Source: Bacteroidales bacterium (GTDB lineage Bacteria; Bacteroidota; Bacteroidia; Bacteroidales; UBA932). From it: 64,000 nt of DNA. Made by a program: the position numbers and the translations under genes. The DNA is taken from contig JAFZQO010000049.1 in the NCBI GenBank assembly GCA_017620335.1, forward strand, positions 62,001 through 126,000. The letters are read 5' to 3'. The first letter of the stretch is position 1. Every line of letters begins with the position of its first letter. Positions 7,806 through 17,119 of this stretch are shown here, piece after piece. The notes under the pieces are model-generated. The model saw only the letters and a program-made list of their open reading frames with translations, was not told the origin of the DNA and made no database searches.

Positions 7806-8258
7806 TCAGGCATCAAGGCCGAGCATGGCCTCGCAGCCGGCGAGGATGTCCTGGAAGGCGCGCTCAAAGTCGCCGGTGTACCAAGGGTCGGCGACGTCGC
7901 GGCCGCTGCCGGTGTAGGACATCATCAGGTGGACCTTGCGCTGAGGGTCGGAAGGGATGATGTACCTGAGCCAACGGAGGTTGCTGCCATCCATGCAGAT
8001 GATGCGGTCAAAACGGTCGTAGTCCTCGGGGACGACGGTCCGAGCCCTCTTCAAAGGGTCGAACCATACGCCGTGCTGGTTCAGGCAGCGCTTCGCGGGA
8101 GGGTAGATGGAATTGCCGTACTCCTCGTCGGAGACGGCGGCGGACTCGATGTAAAACGAATCCTGAAGGCCGCGGGACTTGACCAGCGCCTTCAGGATGA
8201 ATTCGGCCATCGGCGAACGGCAGATGTTGCCGTGGCAGACGAAAAGTATGCGCGTCAT
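7806..8258 (-). CDS. Low-molecular-weight protein tyrosine phosphatase
   Basis: 150 aa. The P-loop C8-H-G-N-I-C-R14-S sits at the N-terminus (FVCHGNICRSP) and the general-acid loop DVADPWYTGDF follows near residue 125, so the enzyme looks active. In Bacteroidota such phosphatases often counter BY-kinases controlling polysaccharide export, but here the gene is one base downstream of citrate synthase, at the tail of the citrate-branch operon. That pairing has no known functional reason. Confidence 0.93.
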   Translation of the reverse strand: MTRILFVCHGNICRSPMAEFILKALVKSRGLQDSFYIESAAVSDEEYGNSIYPPAKRCLNQHGVWFDPLKRARTVVPEDYDRFDRIICMDGSNLRWLRYIIPSDPQRKVHLMMSYTGSGRDVADPWYTGDFERAFQDILAGCEAMLGLDA

Positions 8259-8259
8259 G

Positions 8260-9618
8260 CTAACGTTTCTTCAGCGGGACGTAGGTCTCTTCGGAGGTGA
8301 TGCACTTGTAGGCCGGACGTATGATGCGGCGGCCCTCGAAGTTGAGCTCCTCGTTGCGGTGGGCGCACCAGCCGACGATGCGGGCCATGGCGAAGAGAGG
8401 CGTGTAGATCTCGCGCGGGATGCCTATGCAGTCATAGACGAAGCCCGAGTAGAAGTCGACGTTGGCGCAAAGGATCTTGCCTTCGCCCTTGACCTCGTAG
8501 ATGGTCTTGATGGCGACCTTCTCGATGAGTTCCATGAACTCCAGCTCCTCGAGGCGGCCCTTCTCGGCGGCCAGTTCGTGGGCCATCTCCTTCAGGAGAA
8601 CGGCGCGCGGGTCGGACTTGGTATAGACGGCGTGGCCAATGCCGTAGACAAGCCCGGAGCCGTCGAAGGCCTCCCCCGCCAGGAGCCTGCGGACGCAGGC
8701 GGCGATCTCCTCTTCGTCCTTCCAGTCCCTGATGTCCTTCTTCATGAACTCTATCATGTCGCAGACCTTGAGGTTGGCGCCGCCGTGCTTGGGCCCCTTC
8801 AGGGAGCCGATGCCCGCGGCGATGGAAGAGAAGGTGTCGGTGCCGGTCGAGGAGGTCACGCGGACGGTGAAGGTGGAGTTGTTACCTCCGCCGTGCTCCG
8901 AATGGAGTATCAGGAGCAGGTCGAGCGTGCGGGCGTCCAACTCCGTGAAGCCGTTGCCCTTGAGCATGTAAAGGAAGTTCTCCGCCAGCGAAAGGCCCGG
9001 CTGCGCGTCGCGGATGTGCAGCGAGCGGCCGTGGTGGTGGTGGCGGTACATGTTGTACGCGTATGCGATGGTTGCGGGGAACTTGGAGATGAGTTCGATG
9101 CTCTGGCGCATGAGGTTGTCGCGGGAGACGTCGTCGGGGTTCTCGTCGAAGGTGTAGAACTCCATCACGCTGCGCGCGAGGATGTTCATGATGTCGTCAC
9201 CCTCGAGCTCGATGATGTGCAGGATGGTCTTCTGCTCAAGCGGCATGTTGTCGAAGATCAGGTCCTTGAAAGACTGGAGCTCCTCGGCGTCCGGAAGCCT
9301 TCCGGAGAGCAGCAGGAAGCAGATCTCCTCGTACCCGAAGCGCTTCTCGGCCATGATGGCATGGACGAGGTCCTTCACCTCGTAGCCCCGGAAATAAAGC
9401 CGGCCCTCGACGGGAAGGATGCTCCCGTCGTCCTGCCGCTCGTATCCGACGACGTTGCCGATGTTGGTGAGGCCGACAAGCACGCCCGTGCCGTCCTCGT
9501 TGCGCAGTCCCCTCTTGACGTCGAGTTTCTTGAAGAGCTCCGCATCCATGCGGGTGCAGGACTTCATCTCGTCAGAGAGCTTGTATATCAAATACTCATT
9601 GAGGTTCTTCCTTGTCAT
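8260..9618 (-). CDS. gltA: Citrate synthase
   Basis: 452 aa. Joins acetyl-CoA and oxaloacetate to citrate. Catalytic residues are visible: His242 in [12 protein letters not shown], His278 in GPKHGGAN and an Asp in NVDFYSG near residue 385. It belongs to the longer Bacteroidota/archaeal-like citrate/2-methylcitrate synthase type. Its ATGA start overlaps the stop of isocitrate dehydrogenase by four bases, and aconitase and an aminotransferase precede, so the cluster makes 2-oxoglutarate for glutamate synthesis. Confidence 0.94.
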   Translation of the reverse strand: MTRKNLNEYLIYKLSDEMKSCTRMDAELFKKLDVKRGLRNEDGTGVLVGLTNIGNVVGYERQDDGSILPVEGRLYFRGYEVKDLVHAIMAEKRFGYEEICFLLLSGRLPDAEELQSFKDLIFDNMPLEQKTILHIIELEGDDIMNILARSVMEFYTFDENPDDVSRDNLMRQSIELISKFPATIAYAYNMYRHHHHGRSLHIRDAQPGLSLAENFLYMLKGNGFTELDARTLDLLLILHSEHGGGNNSTFTVRVTSSTGTDTFSSIAAGIGSLKGPKHGGANLKVCDMIEFMKKDIRDWKDEEEIAACVRRLLAGEAFDGSGLVYGIGHAVYTKSDPRAVLLKEMAHELAAEKGRLEELEFMELIEKVAIKTIYEVKGEGKILCANVDFYSGFVYDCIGIPREIYTPLFAMARIVGWCAHRNEELNFEGRRIIRPAYKCITSEETYVPLKKR

Positions 9619-10757
9619 AGCAGTCCGATAAGGTGGTTCGTGAATTCGCGCGTGCCCATGACCCTGCCGTCAGGCATGAGGCGGGCGAGGTCCGCCGTGG
9701 CGCAGCCTTCGGCGAAGGAGCGCTCCAGGGCGTCGTAGATGAGTCCCGCGGCCTCGTCCCAGCCAATGTGCTCGAGGAGCATAACGCCGGAGAGGAGGTT
9801 GGAACAGGGATTGACAATGTCCTTGCCGGCGATGTCCGGCGCGGTGCCGTGCGTGGCCTCGAAGATGGCCAGGCCGCTGTCGTAGTTGATATTGGCCCCC
9901 GGGGAAATGCCGATGCCGCCGACCTGGGCGGCGAGCATGTCGGAGACGTAGTCGCCGTTGAGGTTGAGCGTGGCTATCACGGAGTAGTCCTCCGGCTTCA
10001 GCAGGACGTTCTGGAGGAAGGCGTCGCAGATGCAGTCTTTGATGACGAGCCTGCCGGAGGAGATGGCGTCGCCGAACTCCCTCTGAGCAAGCTCATAGCC
10101 CCATTTCTTGAAGCCTCCTTCGGTGAACTTCATGATGTTGCCCTTGTGGACAAGGGTGACCGAGGGGCGGCCGTGGTCGAGCGCGTAGCGGCACGCGGCG
10201 CGGACTAGCCGCTCCGTGCCCTCTCGCGAGACCGGCTTGACGCCGAAGGCGGAGGTCTCGGGGAAACGCACCTTGGTCACGCCCATCTCGTCGCGCAGGA
10301 AGCCGTAAAACTTCTGAGCCTCAGGCGTTCCGGCCTCCCATTCAATGCCGGCGTATATATCCTCGGTGTTCTCCCGGAAGACCACCATGTCGACGTTCTC
10401 CGGATGCTTCACCGGCGACTCCACGCCCTTGAACCAGCGGACGGGCCGCAGGCAGACATAGAGGTCGAGGGTCTGGCGAAGATAGACGTTCAGGGAGCGT
10501 ATGCCGCCGCCGACGGGCGTCATGAGGGGGCCCTTTATGCCCAGGCCGTACTGCCGGAAGGCATCCACGGTGGAGTCTGGCATGTAAGTGCCGTACTTCT
10601 CATAGGCGGAGCCGCCTGCGGGGACTTCCATCCAGTCGATGCGCCTGGGGCCGCCGTAGGCCTTGGCCACGGCGGCGTCGATGACGCGCATCATCGCGGA
10701 AGTCACCTCGGGGCCTACCCCGTCGCCTTTGATATATGGTACAGTCAAAGATTCCAT
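9615..10757 (-). CDS. icd: Isocitrate dehydrogenase, probably NAD-dependent
   Basis: 380 aa from ATG 10757 ([13 protein letters not shown]); sequence upstream in frame overlaps aconitase antisense and was rejected. GIRSLN around Ser88 is the substrate-binding (and in E. coli phosphorylated) site; [11 protein letters not shown] and the late [18 protein letters not shown] are typical. At the positions that select NADP in the E. coli enzyme (Lys344-Tyr345) this protein has Asp308-Ile309, the pair known to give NAD preference. It oxidatively decarboxylates isocitrate to 2-oxoglutarate. The gene is nine bases after aconitase and overlaps gltA by four. Confidence 0.93.
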   Translation of the reverse strand: MESLTVPYIKGDGVGPEVTSAMMRVIDAAVAKAYGGPRRIDWMEVPAGGSAYEKYGTYMPDSTVDAFRQYGLGIKGPLMTPVGGGIRSLNVYLRQTLDLYVCLRPVRWFKGVESPVKHPENVDMVVFRENTEDIYAGIEWEAGTPEAQKFYGFLRDEMGVTKVRFPETSAFGVKPVSREGTERLVRAACRYALDHGRPSVTLVHKGNIMKFTEGGFKKWGYELAQREFGDAISSGRLVIKDCICDAFLQNVLLKPEDYSVIATLNLNGDYVSDMLAAQVGGIGISPGANINYDSGLAIFEATHGTAPDIAGKDIVNPCSNLLSGVMLLEHIGWDEAAGLIYDALERSFAEGCATADLARLMPDGRVMGTREFTNHLIGLL

Positions 10758-10765
10758 TTCATGTT

Positions 10766-12952
10766 CTATTTGCGGGATGCAGAAAGGGCGTTCAGTGCGG
10801 ATCCGGCGCGGAGCCACCATATCTGCTGTTCGTTGTAGCTGTGGCGGACCTCGATGCTCTCGGACGGGCCGTCGGAATGGTGCAGAACGACCTGCAGCGG
10901 CACTCCCGGCTCGATGGCGGAGCAAAGGACGCTGATCCTGTCGCCGGGACGGACCTTGTCGTAGTCCGCAGGGTCGGCGAAGGTGAGGGCCAGCACGCCC
11001 TGCTTCTTGAGGTTGGTCTCGTGGATACGGGCGAAACTCTTTGCCAAGATGGCCTTGACGCCGAGGTAGCGGGGCTCCATGGCCGCGTGCTCGCGGCTCG
11101 AGCCTTCGCCGTAATTGTCCCCGGCCACGATGACGCTGCCGCCTTCCGTCTGCTTCAACTCTGCCGCGCGCTGCGCCACAGGCGCTCCGGACATGCCCGT
11201 AAAGGCGTCCGTGGCGCCGAGAAGGAGGTTCTGCGAGATATTCTGCAGATGCCCGCGGTAGCGCAGCCACGGCCCTGCCATGGAGATATGGTCGGTCGTG
11301 CACTTGCCCGCGGTCTTGATGAGCAGCGGAAGGTTAAGGAAATCGCTCCCGTCCCAGGACGGGAAAGGCTGGAGGCGCTGGATGCGCTCGCTGGCGGGGT
11401 CGATCTCCGGGTCGGGGCTGCCCGGGACGGGAGCCTGGTAACCGGCGGCACCGGTGGCAAAGCCCTTCGGGGGCAGTTCGTCCACGCAGGGGGCCTTCAC
11501 GCCCTCCGGCAGCGAGAAGCCTCCGCTGAAGGCGAGGGCCACCGCCACCTGCGGGGACACGATGAACGCATGAGTATTGGGATTGCCGTCGGCACGCTTC
11601 GCGAAATTGCGGTTGAACGAGGTCACGATGGAGTTAGGCCTGTCGGCCTCCTTCTCGGGGACCTCGCGCTTCCACTGGCCTATGCAGGGGCCGCAGGCGT
11701 TGGACATGATGACCGCGCCGGCCCTGCGCAGCACGGCCAGGAGGCCGTCGCGCTCGGCCGTGGCCTTGATGCGCTCGCTGCCGGGATTGACGATGAGCTT
11801 CGCCTTCGGCTGCATGCCCGCATTGAGCGCCGCCCCGGCCACGGCCGCGGCCGCCGCCAGGTCCTGGTACGACGAGTTCGTGCACGAGCCTATGAGGCTG
11901 ACTTCCACCTTCTTGGGGAAGCCTTTCTCCGCCACGCGGGCGGGCATCTGCGACAGCGGACAAGCCGCATCGGGAGTGAACGGACCGTTGACGTAAGGCT
12001 CCAGCTCGGAGAGATTGATATCTATCACTCGGTCGTAGTACTCCTCCGGGGCGGCCAGGACTTCGTCGTCCGCCCTCAGGTGCTCCTCATTCATCACGGC
12101 CATGGTGGCGACAGCCGCACGGCCCGTGGCCTTAAGGTAAGCCACCATCTTGGCGTCGAAGGGGAACACCGAGCAGGTCGCGCCGACCTCCGCACCCATG
12201 TTGCAGATGGTGGCCTTGCCGGTGCAGGAGATGGTCTTGGCGCCGTCTCCGAAGTATTCTATGATGGCGTTTGTCCCGCCCTTGACGGACAGGATGCCGG
12301 CCAGCTTGAGTATCACGTCCTTGGGGGAAGCCCATCCGGAAAGGCTCCCGGTGAGCCTGACGCCGATGAGCTGGGGCACTTTCAGCTCCCAGTCCATGCC
12401 GGTCATCACGTCCACGGCATCGGCCCCGCCGACGCCTATGGCGAGCATGCCCAGGCCTCCGGCGTTGGGCGTATGCGAGTCCGTTCCGACCATCATTCCG
12501 CCAGGGAACGCATAGTTCTCGAGGACGATCTGGTGGATGATGCCGGCCCCGGGCTTCCAGAAGCCCATGCCGTAGCGCGAGGCCGCGGCGGCGAGGAAGC
12601 CATAGACCTCCTTGTTGGCCCTGCAGGCCTCCGGGAGGTCGGTCTCGACGCCCTTGCGGGCGCAGATGAGGTGGTCGCAGTGTATGGTGGTAGGGGCGCA
12701 GACGCTGTCCTTCCCGGCGTTCATGAATTGGAGGACGGCCATCTGCGCGGTCGCGTCCTGCATCGCCACCCTGTCCGGGCGGAAGCAGGCGTAGCTGCCG
12801 CGGGCCGGCTCAGGCGAGCCCGGCTCGTATAAATGGGCGAAAAGGATCTTCTCGGCCAGCGTGAGCGGTCTGCACATCGCGGCCTTTGCGACCTTCACCC
12901 GGGCTCCATACGTTTCATAATGGGCCCGGATCATGTCAATGTCGTGGATCAT
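10766..12952 (-). CDS. acn: Aconitate hydratase
   Basis: 728 aa, the shorter mitochondrial-like aconitase form usual in Bacteroidota. The 4Fe-4S cysteines are in GSCTNS (about residue 354) and NACGPCIG (about 418-421); [21 protein letters not shown] and the C-terminal swivelling-domain motif [14 protein letters not shown] are present. It isomerises citrate to isocitrate. It is second in the run aminotransferase, acn, icd, gltA, with only two bases between it and the aminotransferase gene. Confidence 0.95.
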   Translation of the reverse strand: MIHDIDMIRAHYETYGARVKVAKAAMCRPLTLAEKILFAHLYEPGSPEPARGSYACFRPDRVAMQDATAQMAVLQFMNAGKDSVCAPTTIHCDHLICARKGVETDLPEACRANKEVYGFLAAAASRYGMGFWKPGAGIIHQIVLENYAFPGGMMVGTDSHTPNAGGLGMLAIGVGGADAVDVMTGMDWELKVPQLIGVRLTGSLSGWASPKDVILKLAGILSVKGGTNAIIEYFGDGAKTISCTGKATICNMGAEVGATCSVFPFDAKMVAYLKATGRAAVATMAVMNEEHLRADDEVLAAPEEYYDRVIDINLSELEPYVNGPFTPDAACPLSQMPARVAEKGFPKKVEVSLIGSCTNSSYQDLAAAAAVAGAALNAGMQPKAKLIVNPGSERIKATAERDGLLAVLRRAGAVIMSNACGPCIGQWKREVPEKEADRPNSIVTSFNRNFAKRADGNPNTHAFIVSPQVAVALAFSGGFSLPEGVKAPCVDELPPKGFATGAAGYQAPVPGSPDPEIDPASERIQRLQPFPSWDGSDFLNLPLLIKTAGKCTTDHISMAGPWLRYRGHLQNISQNLLLGATDAFTGMSGAPVAQRAAELKQTEGGSVIVAGDNYGEGSSREHAAMEPRYLGVKAILAKSFARIHETNLKKQGVLALTFADPADYDKVRPGDRISVLCSAIEPGVPLQVVLHHSDGPSESIEVRHSYNEQQIWWLRAGSALNALSASRK

Positions 12953-12954
12953 GG

Positions 12955-14178
12955 CTAGTTGGTCTTGCCCGGATAGGCTTTAAGCGCCTCGGCAAGTATG
13001 TGCATGGCCTTGCGCAGTTCGGGGACTTCGAGTACGTATGCGATGCGGACCTGGTTCACGCCGACGCCGGGCGTACGGTAGAACGACGCGGCGGGCGTGA
13101 CCATCACGGTCTGGCCGTCGAGCCTGAACTCGGTGAGCAGCCATTTGGCGAAGGCCTCGGCATTGTCCACGGGCAGTTCGGCGACGGTGTAGAACGCGCC
13201 GTACGGGGTGGGCGTAAAGACGCCGGGCATGGCGTTGAGCGCCTCCACGGCCGTGTCGCGGCGGCGGATGTACTCCTCGCGCACCTCATCGAAATACTCC
13301 TGCGGAGTGTCCAGGGCGCCGATGGAGGCGTACTGGCCGAGCACGGGCGGGCACAGGCGCGACTGCGCGAACTTGAGCGCTCCGGCCATCACGTCCTTGT
13401 TGTGCGAGGCTATGACGCCGATGCGCGCGCCGCAGAGGTTATAGCGCTTGGAGACGGAATCCACGAGGATTACGTTCTGCTCGGCGCCGGGGATGTTCAT
13501 CGCGCTGAAATGCGGCTCGTCGGTGTAGCAGAACTCGCGGTAAACCTCGTCCGAGATGAGGAAGAGCCCGTGGCGTATACAGAAGTCGCCGAGCGCGAGC
13601 ATCTCCTCCTTGGTGAAGAGCTTCCCGGAAGGGTTGCACGGATTGCAGAGCAACACCGCCTTGGTCTTCGGAGTGACGAGCTTCTCGAACTCGCTGATGT
13701 CCGGGACCTTGAAGCCTTCACGGATATCGGTATGGACGGCCTTGAGCGTCAGGCCGTTGAGGAACGCGAAGGTCTGGTAGTTGGTGTAGAAGGGCTCAAC
13801 CACGATGATCTCGTCGCCCGGGTCGGCGGCAATCTGCATCGCCACCGCGAAAGCCTCGCTGCCGGCCACCTCCACGAGAAGCTCGGAGACCTCGATGTCG
13901 ATGCCTATCTTCTTGTAGTACTTCTCGACGAGTCCCTTCCGGAGCTCGATCAGGCCCGCGGAATTGGTATAGGACAGGTGATGCATCGACTCGCACTTCT
14001 TGATGACGGCGTCGATGGCGCAGTCCGGGGACTTGATGTCCGGGGCGCCGACGTTGAGATGATAGACCTTGACACCGCTTGCTTCTGCGGCTTCGGAGAA
14101 CGGCACGAGCTTCCTGATCGCGGAAGCAGGCATCGCCTGAACCTTGGAGGAGGTTCTCGGAGCAATGGAAGAACTCAT
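12955..14178 (-). CDS. Class I/II PLP aminotransferase (aspartate aminotransferase-like)
   Basis: 407 aa fold-type I aminotransferase. [10 protein letters not shown] and [10 protein letters not shown] hold the PLP ring, and the Schiff-base lysine is in [16 protein letters not shown] (about residue 241). The C-terminal substrate Arg region (VRIAYVL) is present. The group includes AspC-type enzymes that move amino groups between glutamate and oxaloacetate. As the probable first gene of the operon leading to 2-oxoglutarate, a link to glutamate/aspartate metabolism is sensible; exact substrate is inference. Confidence 0.85.
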   Translation of the reverse strand: MSSSIAPRTSSKVQAMPASAIRKLVPFSEAAEASGVKVYHLNVGAPDIKSPDCAIDAVIKKCESMHHLSYTNSAGLIELRKGLVEKYYKKIGIDIEVSELLVEVAGSEAFAVAMQIAADPGDEIIVVEPFYTNYQTFAFLNGLTLKAVHTDIREGFKVPDISEFEKLVTPKTKAVLLCNPCNPSGKLFTKEEMLALGDFCIRHGLFLISDEVYREFCYTDEPHFSAMNIPGAEQNVILVDSVSKRYNLCGARIGVIASHNKDVMAGALKFAQSRLCPPVLGQYASIGALDTPQEYFDEVREEYIRRRDTAVEALNAMPGVFTPTPYGAFYTVAELPVDNAEAFAKWLLTEFRLDGQTVMVTPAASFYRTPGVGVNQVRIAYVLEVPELRKAMHILAEALKAYPGKTN

Positions 14179-14245
14179 ATTTATACACTTTTAACTAACC
14201 ACTTCCGCAATATAAGAATTAATTTTTAAAAAATATTCAAAATGC

Positions 14246-14272
14246 AAAAAAAAAGATGCCCGGAAGGCATCT
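14246..14272 (-). terminator. Rho-independent terminator after the secreted hypothetical gene
   Basis: Read on the minus strand, AGATGCC and GGCATCT form a seven-bp stem with a five-base loop, followed by a run of nine T. It lies 27 bases beyond the stop of the 14299-14775 gene and upstream of the aminotransferase gene, so it separates the two transcripts. Confidence 0.85.
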
Positions 14273-14298
14273 GTGGTCAGTTAAACGCGGAAAAAGCG

Positions 14299-14775
14299 TC
14301 AGTCCTTGTCCTTTGACCGGCCTATTCCGAATATGCTGATGTTGCGTATCAGGTAGTCCACGGCTATGCCGGCGGGCACGCGGTGGTAGCTCACCGTCAG
14401 GTCCACTACCCCCCGCAGGGGCCTGGTGACGGTATTCAGCGTCCTGAGGCGCTTGCCCAGGCCGGGGTCCTTCTCGACGATCTCGCACTTGAGGGTGTTG
14501 TCCATCGAAGGGTTGAAGCGCATGCCCTTCACCGTTACGGTGGAGGCGTCTTCCCAGACTATCTCCTTGTACACGAAAACGCTCGGGGCAAGCTCGATCG
14601 CCCTCATGAACTGGTCCTGCTTGCTCGGGGTACGTATGGTATCCACATAATGGAGGGTCTTTGGCTGCTTCTTGAGCTGCTCCTTGTAGTCCGGCTCCGG
14701 GCAGAGGGCGGACGAAGGGAGTGAGAAGAGTACGGCGGCCGCGAAGGCCAGGAGATAAAGTAAACGCTTGCTCAT
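14299..14775 (-). CDS. Secreted hypothetical protein
   Basis: 158 aa with an N-terminal signal peptide (MSKRLLYLLAFAAAVLFSLPSSA) and no lipobox Cys at the right distance, so probably periplasmic. The mature part is a small mixed alpha/beta protein with no family I can name. It has its own Bacteroidota -7 box at 14798-14805 and its own terminator, so it is monocistronic. Function unknown. Confidence 0.7.
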   Translation of the reverse strand: MSKRLLYLLAFAAAVLFSLPSSALCPEPDYKEQLKKQPKTLHYVDTIRTPSKQDQFMRAIELAPSVFVYKEIVWEDASTVTVKGMRFNPSMDNTLKCEIVEKDPGLGKRLRTLNTVTRPLRGVVDLTVSYHRVPAGIAVDYLIRNISIFGIGRSKDKD

Positions 14776-14797
14776 GTGGAGTCTTATGATTCGGGCA

Positions 14798-14805
14798 CAA
14801 ATATA
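14798..14805 (-). promoter_or_regulatory. Bacteroidota -7 box for the secreted hypothetical gene
   Basis: On the minus strand the sequence is TATATTTG, a perfect TAnnTTTG box, 22 bases upstream of the start codon. No clear TTTG -33 box was found at the right distance. Confidence 0.55.
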
Positions 14806-14866
14806 CTAATTTTAGTCCAACAACAAGAAGTGGGCCGCAAAGAAAGCACTTTTTAAAGAATTTGTG

Positions 14867-14874
14867 TAACTTTA
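14867..14874 (+). promoter_or_regulatory. Possible -7 box upstream of serine palmitoyltransferase
   Basis: TAACTTTA departs from TAnnTTTG at the last base and no good -33 box is visible. It lies 29 bases upstream of the start codon, divergent from the promoter at 14798. Low-confidence assignment from position. Confidence 0.3.
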
Positions 14875-14903
14875 CCGCGTTGTACTGAACCAAAAACAGT
14901 AAA

Positions 14904-16097
14904 ATGAAGAAAACTCTGAACGAAATCTGCGCGGCTTATACGCTTGCCGACGAGGTGAAAGCCAAGGGGATATATCCCTACTACAGGCCCATTTCCTCCG
15001 GTCAGGACCCTATCGTGCGTATGGCGGACGGAAGCGAGGTCCTTATGTTCGGTTCGAACTCCTATCTCGGTCTGTCCGACGACCCCCGCCTCAAGGAAGC
15101 CGCCATCAAAGCCATCGAGAAATACGGTTCAAGCTGTTCCGGAAGCCGATTCCTGAACGGCACCCTCGACATACACGAAGAACTTGAAGCAAAGCTCGCC
15201 CGCTTCGTGGGCAAGGAGGAAGCCGTGACTTTCAGCACGGGCTTCCAGGTCAACCTGGGCGTAGTGAGCTGCCTGGGCTTCCGCGGAGGCTTCACCTTCC
15301 TCGACTCCCTCGACCACGCCTGCATCATCGACGGCAGCCGCCTGGGCTTCACCCAGGTCCGCAAGTTCACCCACAACGACATGGGCAGCCTTGAGAAGAA
15401 GCTCAGGGGAACGCCCCGCGGGGCATTCAAGTTCATAGTGGTGGACGGTATCTATTCGATGGAGGGTGACATTGCCAAGCTGCCCGAGATCGTGGCTCTC
15501 TGCAAGAAATACAACGCCTGCGTGATGGTGGACGACGCCCATGCGCTCGGCGTCATCGGCGTGAACGGTTCCGGTACCGCAAGCCACTTCGGCCTCACGG
15601 ACAAGACCGACCTGATCATGGGTACCTTCTCCAAGAGCTTCGGCTCGCTTGGAGGCTTCATCGCAGGAGACCACACTGTCATCAATTACCTCAAGCACAA
15701 CTCCAGGTCGCTGATTTTCAGCGCGTCCATGACACCGGCGGCGGTGGCCGCCGCATCGGCGGCCCTCGACATCATGATTAACGAGCCCGAGCGCAGGGAG
15801 AATCTCTGGAAGGTCACGCGCCATGCGCAGCAGGCCTTCAAGGCAGCGGGCTTCGACACCGGAAGGACGGAGTCCCCGATCATCCCGCTGTTCGTCCGCG
15901 ACACCATCAAGGCCATGACCGTCGTCCGGATGGCCTACGAGCGCGGCGTGTTCGTTACTCCCGTCATCGCCCCGGCGGTCCCCGAGAACGACGTCCTCAT
16001 CCGCTTCGCCCTCATGGCTACACATACGACGGAGCAGGTCGACAGGGCCGTGGAGGTACTCACGGGCATTTTCAAGGAACTCGAAATCATCGCATAG
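14904..16097 (+). CDS. spt: Serine palmitoyltransferase (alpha-oxoamine synthase family)
   Basis: 397 aa PLP enzyme. The alpha-oxoamine synthase residues are in place: His138 (LDHAC), Asp210 and His213 (VDDAHALG), and the PLP lysine K244 (GTFSKSFGSLGG). The N-terminal block GIYPYYRPI, then VLMFGSNSYLGL and GSRFLNGTLDIHEELE, is the pattern of Bacteroides and Sphingobacterium SPT rather than of the threonine-pathway ligase Kbl, whose residues are spaced identically. It condenses serine with acyl-CoA to start sphingolipid synthesis, a Bacteroidota trait. An SDR gene follows after three bases, suggesting the next reduction step. Kbl or BioF remain weaker alternatives. Confidence 0.83.
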   Translation: MKKTLNEICAAYTLADEVKAKGIYPYYRPISSGQDPIVRMADGSEVLMFGSNSYLGLSDDPRLKEAAIKAIEKYGSSCSGSRFLNGTLDIHEELEAKLARFVGKEEAVTFSTGFQVNLGVVSCLGFRGGFTFLDSLDHACIIDGSRLGFTQVRKFTHNDMGSLEKKLRGTPRGAFKFIVVDGIYSMEGDIAKLPEIVALCKKYNACVMVDDAHALGVIGVNGSGTASHFGLTDKTDLIMGTFSKSFGSLGGFIAGDHTVINYLKHNSRSLIFSASMTPAAVAAASAALDIMINEPERRENLWKVTRHAQQAFKAAGFDTGRTESPIIPLFVRDTIKAMTVVRMAYERGVFVTPVIAPAVPENDVLIRFALMATHTTEQVDRAVEVLTGIFKELEIIA

Positions 16098-16100
16098 GGC

Positions 16101-16895
16101 ATGGTCATCCTCATCACAGGCATCACTTCCGGCTTCGGCCGTGCAATGGCGCAGAGGCTCTCGGCGGAAGGTCACAAGGTCTACGGCACGCACCGCAAGG
16201 CCCAGGACCTCATTCCGGGAGTCACGTACATCAAGGCCGACGTCCAGTCCGACGCTGACTGCGAGGCGGCCGTCAGGCAGGTGGTGGATGCCGAGGGACG
16301 CATCGACGTTTTCATCAACAATGCCGGCATGGGCATAGGCGGCCCGCTGGAGTTCTGCTCCCTCGAGGACGCACAGCGCCAGATGGACATCAACTGGATG
16401 GGCATGGTGCGCTTCCTTCATTACGTCCTGCCCGTCATGCGCCGCCAAGGTGGAGGCAAGATACTGTGTTTCAGCTCCATAGGAGGCCTCATGGGACTCC
16501 CCTTCCAGGGCCTTTATTCCGCTTCGAAATTCGCCATCGAGGGCTATTGCGAGGCCCTGCGGCTGGAGACGAAGGCCTTCGGCATCAAGGTCGTGGTAAT
16601 CGAGCCGGGCGACTTCGCGACCTCGTTCACCGCGCAGCGGAAGAGCGTCGCGGCCCCGGAGGCATACGAAGTTTACAAGACCTACGCCCGTTCGCTGGAA
16701 AGCATAGAGCACGACGAGACCACCGGCCTCAAGCCGGAGTATCTCGCCGGGAAGATAGCCAAGATCGTGGCCAGGAAGAACCCGCGCTACCACTACATCA
16801 TCTCCACGCTCGAGCAGCGCCTGTCCGTCACCCTCAAGGCCATCCTTCCGCCGAGCTGGTTCGCCAGGATACTCGCAAGCTATTACCATCTGTAA
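16101..16895 (+). CDS. Short-chain dehydrogenase, candidate 3-ketosphinganine reductase
   Basis: 264 aa SDR. TGITSGFGRA at 6-15 is the nucleotide-binding glycine motif, NNAG follows strand 4, and the catalytic YSASK is near residues 139-143 with the Ser earlier in CFSSIGG. A C-terminal hydrophobic helical extension (ILPPSWFARILASYYHL) could contact membrane, as in eukaryotic 3-ketodihydrosphingosine reductases. It begins three bases after the SPT stop, so the two form a tight pair. SDR membership is clear; the sphingolipid role is inferred from the pairing only. Confidence 0.85.
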   Translation: MVILITGITSGFGRAMAQRLSAEGHKVYGTHRKAQDLIPGVTYIKADVQSDADCEAAVRQVVDAEGRIDVFINNAGMGIGGPLEFCSLEDAQRQMDINWMGMVRFLHYVLPVMRRQGGGKILCFSSIGGLMGLPFQGLYSASKFAIEGYCEALRLETKAFGIKVVVIEPGDFATSFTAQRKSVAAPEAYEVYKTYARSLESIEHDETTGLKPEYLAGKIAKIVARKNPRYHYIISTLEQRLSVTLKAILPPSWFARILASYYHL

Positions 16896-16921
16896 CAGAC
16901 AACACTATTTAACTGATACCC

Positions 16922-17119
16922 ATGGAACCCAAGAAACTTTATCTCGTTAAGGAGGGCAAGAAGGTCTGCGGCCTCTGCAACGGCATCGGGGAGTACTTCG
17001 ACATCGACCCGACCATCATCCGCCTGGCCTGGTTAGGTTTCGTATTCATCGGTGGAACGGGCCTGCTGGCCTATTTCATCGGAGCCCTTATCGTTCCGAC
17101 GAAGCCGGCGAACCCTTGA
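16922..17119 (+). CDS. PspC domain protein
   Basis: 65 aa, a single PspC domain: KKLYLVKEGKKVCGLCNGIG, YFDIDPTIIRLAW, then one long hydrophobic segment (FVFIGGTGLLAYFIGALIV). PspC proteins sit in the inner membrane and respond to envelope stress. The last 32 bases overlap, convergently, the 3' end of the NhaC gene. Confidence 0.87.
   Translation: MEPKKLYLVKEGKKVCGLCNGIGEYFDIDPTIIRLAWLGFVFIGGTGLLAYFIGALIVPTKPANP

Noticed and set aside
10758..11303. N-terminal extension of isocitrate dehydrogenase
   Set aside because: Overlaps aconitase antisense; family start at [13 protein letters not shown] is complete.
10736..12832. Very long open frame opposite aconitase
   Set aside because: Mirror of G+C-rich codon usage; composition is Arg/Gly/Val/Asp-rich with no family match, and aconitase on the other strand is certain.
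15129..16889. Long minus-strand open frame across SPT and SDR
   Set aside because: Both plus-strand genes show complete active sites; the antisense frame has no signal or domain.
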